From positions 205,737 through 269,736 of the forward strand of contig MKTI01000010.1 of assembly GCA_001898185.1 (NCBI GenBank): 64,000 bases of DNA, in the 5' to 3' direction. The stretch comes from Cellulomonas sp. 73-145. Lineage in GTDB: Bacteria; Actinomycetota; Actinomycetes; Actinomycetales; Cellulomonadaceae. This document shows, one piece after another, positions 61,627-64,000 of this stretch (within the stretch, counting starts at the first letter, position 1; the number at the start of each line of letters is the position of its first letter). Made by a program: the position numbers and the translations under genes. Under the pieces are notes generated by a model. It saw only the letters and a list, made by a program, of their open reading frames with translations. It ran no database searches and was not told the origin of the DNA.

Positions 61627-63611
61627 GCCTCGTGCCCCGGACCGTCGACGTCGGCCGCTGGCGGCGGGCCCTCTCCCTCCGGGGCGTCGACCTGCTCTCC
61701 TTCGACGGTGTCGTCGAGCAGGTCGTAGACCACGACGTCGTCCTCCTCGTCGACGTCCCCGGCCGCCTCGGCCAGCTCCTCGGCCGAGTAGGGGGCGAGC
61801 TCGCGCTCCGCCTCGTCGTGCCTGCCGCACGCGTCGAGGGCCGTCGCCCGCGCCTGTGCCGCACGTGCCGCGAGCACGCCCGTCGCGGCACGCACCTGCG
61901 GAGTGCCGAGGGCCGCCAGCGCCGCCTCCGGCTCGTCCAGGTCGAGCCGCGCACCACTGACCACCATCGCCAGCTCGACCATCGCCTCGGCGGAGAGCTC
62001 CGCGACCTCCGGATCCTGCGCCACGACCAGCGCGCGCTCGGGGCGGCCGAGCCCACGCTCGCAGTCCGCCATCACGGGGAGGTGCTCCGGTGACCCGTTC
62101 AGGCGGCGCACGGTGCGGAGCTCACGGAGCGCCTCGCCGTACCGGCCGGTGCGGTACGCCGCCAGACCCGCCGCCTCGCGCACCACGTCGACCCGCCCGC
62201 CCCGCCGCACGGCGGCCTGCGCGTGCTCGTACGCCAGCTCGGGATCGGACTGGAGCAGCCTGCCCACCATCACCAGGTGGCGGCCCACCCGTTCGGCGCT
62301 GTCCTTGCTCAGGGTGCGAAGCCGCCCTCGAACGTCCCTGTCGAGCATGCTGAAGGTGACGTCCTCGGCGACCTCCGGGTCGTGGGCGCGCGGCGGAGCG
62401 TCCGTGCCAGGACCGGCCTCCCTGACCGTCGCGGGGCGTCGCGCGTCATCACGCCGGGGACGGTCCTGCGCCTGGTCAGCTCGCGGTGCACCACGTCGCG
62501 GACCCGTAGACGACCCCGTGGAGGGTCGATCGGTTCGACGCTCACGCCGGGGACCGGTCGAGGTACGTGCCGCACGAGCATCGTCACGGGAGTCGCCGAC
62601 CCTCCGGTCCTCGGCGGACCACGGACGCGCCGACGAGCCGGCTCGCGGTCCGGACGTGACGCCTCTGCCGGCTCCCCGCGGAGACTCCTCACGCGGGCGA
62701 CCCGCAGCCTGGCTTGCGGCGAACCGATCGCCCGGTCCGTCGACGCTCCTCCGCGTGAAGGGCCGTTCGCCCGCGCGCCGCCCCTCGCCGCCGTCACGGC
62801 CGCCCGACCGATACCCGGATGAGCGATCGGCCGAGCCCGCGCTCGACGGCGCTCCGTCGACCGGACGACCCTCACGGCCACCGGGTCGCTGCGGCCCGCG
62901 GGCAGCCCCAGCACTCCGGCCGCCAGCCTCGCCACGGGACCGGCCGGCGGTGCCGAACGGCGCCCCCGACCCAGCTCGGGCGGGACGAGCGCCCCTCAGC
63001 TCGCCACCGGAGGATGCTCCACTCTCGTCCTGGAGCGAACGCGCCTCGGAACCGCCCGGCCCCCAGGTACGCCGCTGCTCAGGACGACGAGGACCGTCGA
63101 AGGCCGGACGGGAGGCTCCAGCCCGCGTCCCGCCCGACTGCCGAGCCCCACCGGCAGCGCGCGGCGACGCACCGCGATAGCCCCGCTCGTCCGCACCCGG
63201 CGCACGACCGCCGGCTCCGCCGCCGGCACCCCTCTCGCGGGCGCCCTCCGCGGCTCGGGCCGCCGGTGCACCACCAGCGCTGGAACGACCGGAGCTGCTG
63301 CCCCATCCCGTCGACCGACCACCGGAACGCATCGCTCCGCCAGCCGCCCCTGCCGGCCGGCCCGCGCGACCCTCGGCAGAATCGCGAAGGCCCTCGGCGC
63401 TCCCGGCACCACCGCGGAATGACCGCTCGGTGTCACCGGTGCGCGGAGCTCGCGAGCTGCCCCACGACGATCGTGGAGAACCACCGCCGAAACCGGCCGA
63501 CGACCCACCTGCCCGGCCGCCCGACGAACCACCGGACGCCCCGTCTCGGCCCCGCCCACCGCGGGACGCACCACGGTCCCGCTCGTTGCCGCTACGGCTG
63601 TCGCTGTTCAT
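61623..63611 (-). CDS. TPR-like protein with a long arginine/glycine/serine-rich disordered N-terminus
   Basis: 662 aa. Residues 1-410 are low complexity, made of Gly, Ser, Arg, Ala and Pro with repeated RGG-, SGG- and RPG-like units and almost no hydrophobic residues; intrinsic disorder is certain in practice. Residues 411-610 fold into helical repeats resembling TPR (AYEHAQAAVRRGGRVDVVRE, YRTGRYGEALRELRTVRR). The tail is acidic. The C-terminal domain is conserved in actinobacteria upstream of the HAD/tlyA genes; the disordered part varies. RG-rich regions often bind RNA. ATG at 63611 has GGAGG upstream. First gene of the long minus-strand run. Confidence 0.85.
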   Translation of the reverse strand: MNSDSRSGNERDRGASRGGRGRDGASGGSSGGRAGGSSAGFGGGSPRSSWGSSRAPRTGDTERSFRGGAGSAEGLRDSAEGRAGRPAGAAGGAMRSGGRSTGWGSSSGRSSAGGAPAARAAEGARERGAGGGAGGRAPGADERGYRGASPRAAGGARQSGGTRAGASRPAFDGPRRPEQRRTWGPGGSEARSLQDESGASSGGELRGARPARAGSGAPFGTAGRSRGEAGGRSAGAARGPQRPGGREGRPVDGAPSSAGSADRSSGYRSGGRDGGEGRRAGERPFTRRSVDGPGDRFAASQAAGRPREESPRGAGRGVTSGPRAGSSARPWSAEDRRVGDSRDDARAARTSTGPRRERRTDRPSTGSSTGPRRGAPRADQAQDRPRRDDARRPATVREAGPGTDAPPRAHDPEVAEDVTFSMLDRDVRGRLRTLSKDSAERVGRHLVMVGRLLQSDPELAYEHAQAAVRRGGRVDVVREAAGLAAYRTGRYGEALRELRTVRRLNGSPEHLPVMADCERGLGRPERALVVAQDPEVAELSAEAMVELAMVVSGARLDLDEPEAALAALGTPQVRAATGVLAARAAQARATALDACGRHDEAERELAPYSAEELAEAAGDVDEEDDVVVYDLLDDTVEGEQVDAPEGEGPPPAADVDGPGHEA

Positions 63612-63870
63612 CAGGTCCTACCTCCACGATTCAAAGGGACATCATCCCATCCCGTTCAGCTGCAGACACGCGCCCGGTAGGCCGCAGCCCAGACGCTGAG
63701 CAGCGCACATCTCGAACCGTGTCGTGCCCACCGCAGTACGCCGGCCGACCACAACGGTCGCGGAAGCCATGCCCCCGAAGACCTGCACAGCAGCGCGCCG
63801 GCGGTCGAATGGGTGTGGCTTGGCCGGGGGTTTGGTGCACCGTGGCGAAGCGAAGGGCGTGGGTGAACGC
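63612..63870. other. Spacer between the TPR-like gene and the rRNA terminator
   Basis: 259 bases with no gene I can support. Frames on both strands are short or low complexity. It must hold the promoter of the long minus-strand run, but I cannot pick a convincing -35/-10 pair. No tRNA is seen. Confidence 0.5.
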
Positions 63871-63904
63871 AGAAAGGCCCACCCGGTGAGGGGTGGGCCT
63901 TTCT
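63871..63904 (-). terminator. Intrinsic terminator after the 5S rRNA gene
   Basis: AGAAAGGCCCACCC (63871-63884) and its exact reverse complement (63891-63904) form a perfect 14-bp stem with a 6-base loop. It lies 7 bases past the 5S 3' end. The stem ends in TTTCT on the transcribed side. The strongest terminator in the window. Confidence 0.85.
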
Positions 63905-63911
63905 GGAATGG

Positions 63912-64000
63912 TGTTCGGCGGCGTCCTAATCTCCCACATCCTGGCGGGTGCAGTACCATCGGCGCTGAAGGGCTTAGCTTCCGGGTTCGGAATGGGACCG
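63912..64000 (-). rRNA. rrf: 5S ribosomal RNA, 3' part (cut by window edge)
   Basis: On the minus strand the end of the window reads as CGGTCCCATTCCGAACCCGG, AAGCTAAGCCC and CCGATGGTACTGC, all universally conserved 5S blocks, and ends in GCCGCCGAACA. About 89 of ~117-120 bases are present. The gene is transcribed leftwards, so 23S and 16S should lie to the right of the window. Confidence 0.95.

Noticed and set aside
61903-63889. Plus-strand frames of 350-425 aa opposite the RG-rich protein
   Set aside because: They mirror the repetitive Gly/Arg/Ser coding of the minus-strand gene, which has a good ribosome site and a conserved C-terminal domain.

Overview
This window is from a very GC-rich actinobacterial chromosome. 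The gene set (sepH, DUF3159/DUF3710/DUF3093/DUF4193/DUF3099/DUF5998 proteins, SteA with an MctB/SteB partner, an InhA-type enoyl reductase, SUF operon led by SufR, KimA-like transporter beside two TrkA proteins) is typical of Actinomycetes. I infer a Cellulomonas-like member of the Micrococcales, but no single gene proves this. Almost everything is housekeeping core.

Layout. 1-1150: end of a glutamine amidotransferase and a CoA-pyrophosphatase-like Nudix hydrolase. 1244-4273: aconitase with a perfect 18-bp palindrome in its upstream region, plus a 58-aa protein. 4410-9136: RNA methyltransferase, KimA-like potassium transporter and, divergent from it, two RCK/TrkA proteins. 9069-12332: DUF3159, OB-fold protein, DUF3710, dUTPase, DUF3093, DUF4193. 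12489-19747: inositol-phosphatase family protein, SepH, thymidine kinase, phosphodiesterase-like protein, DUF5998, GNAT/ADP-forming acyl-CoA synthetase fusion. 19868-23115: topoisomerase subunit A and a conserved unknown. 23169-28596: glgA/glgM and glgC (divergent), serB, sixA-like, then fabG-inhA. 28708-34305: DUF3099, small zinc protein, SURF1, ABC-F ATPase, and an ECF biotin transporter (bioY-ATPase-EcfT). 34380-35267: membrane-anchored zinc metallopeptidase.

35268-38286 is a small islet that breaks the core layout. It holds a zinc-ribbon protein with an ADP-ribosyltransferase-like motif set, and, divergently, a two-gene operon of a ThsB-like TIR protein and a HIT domain fused to a membrane module. 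Base composition there is lower than in the flanks. This is the best candidate in the window for an undescribed system: a Thoeris-like, NAD-signal defence module in which a membrane-tethered HIT protein takes the effector place.

38287-45226 is a complete SUF Fe-S assembly operon on the minus strand (sufR-B-D-Rieske-C-S-U-T) with a textbook CAAC-N6-GTTG SufR site in front. 45302-49756: DNA polymerase I-like protein, an ABC exporter pair and heme A synthase. 49764-63611 is one long minus-strand run: arginine/glycine-rich TPR-like protein, HAD phosphatase, 53-aa protein, tlyA, nadK, recN, steA, steB/mctB, a MraY/WecA-like membrane protein, murJ, pyrG and an ADP-ribose-type Nudix gene; most neighbours overlap by 1-8 bases. 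The right edge is the 3' part of a 5S rRNA gene (minus strand) with a strong terminator.

Across the window many transcription units carry a TAGNNT-like -10 box ending 6-8 bases before the start codon, which points to widespread leaderless transcription. I found no tRNA, CRISPR array, insertion sequence, integrase or phage gene.
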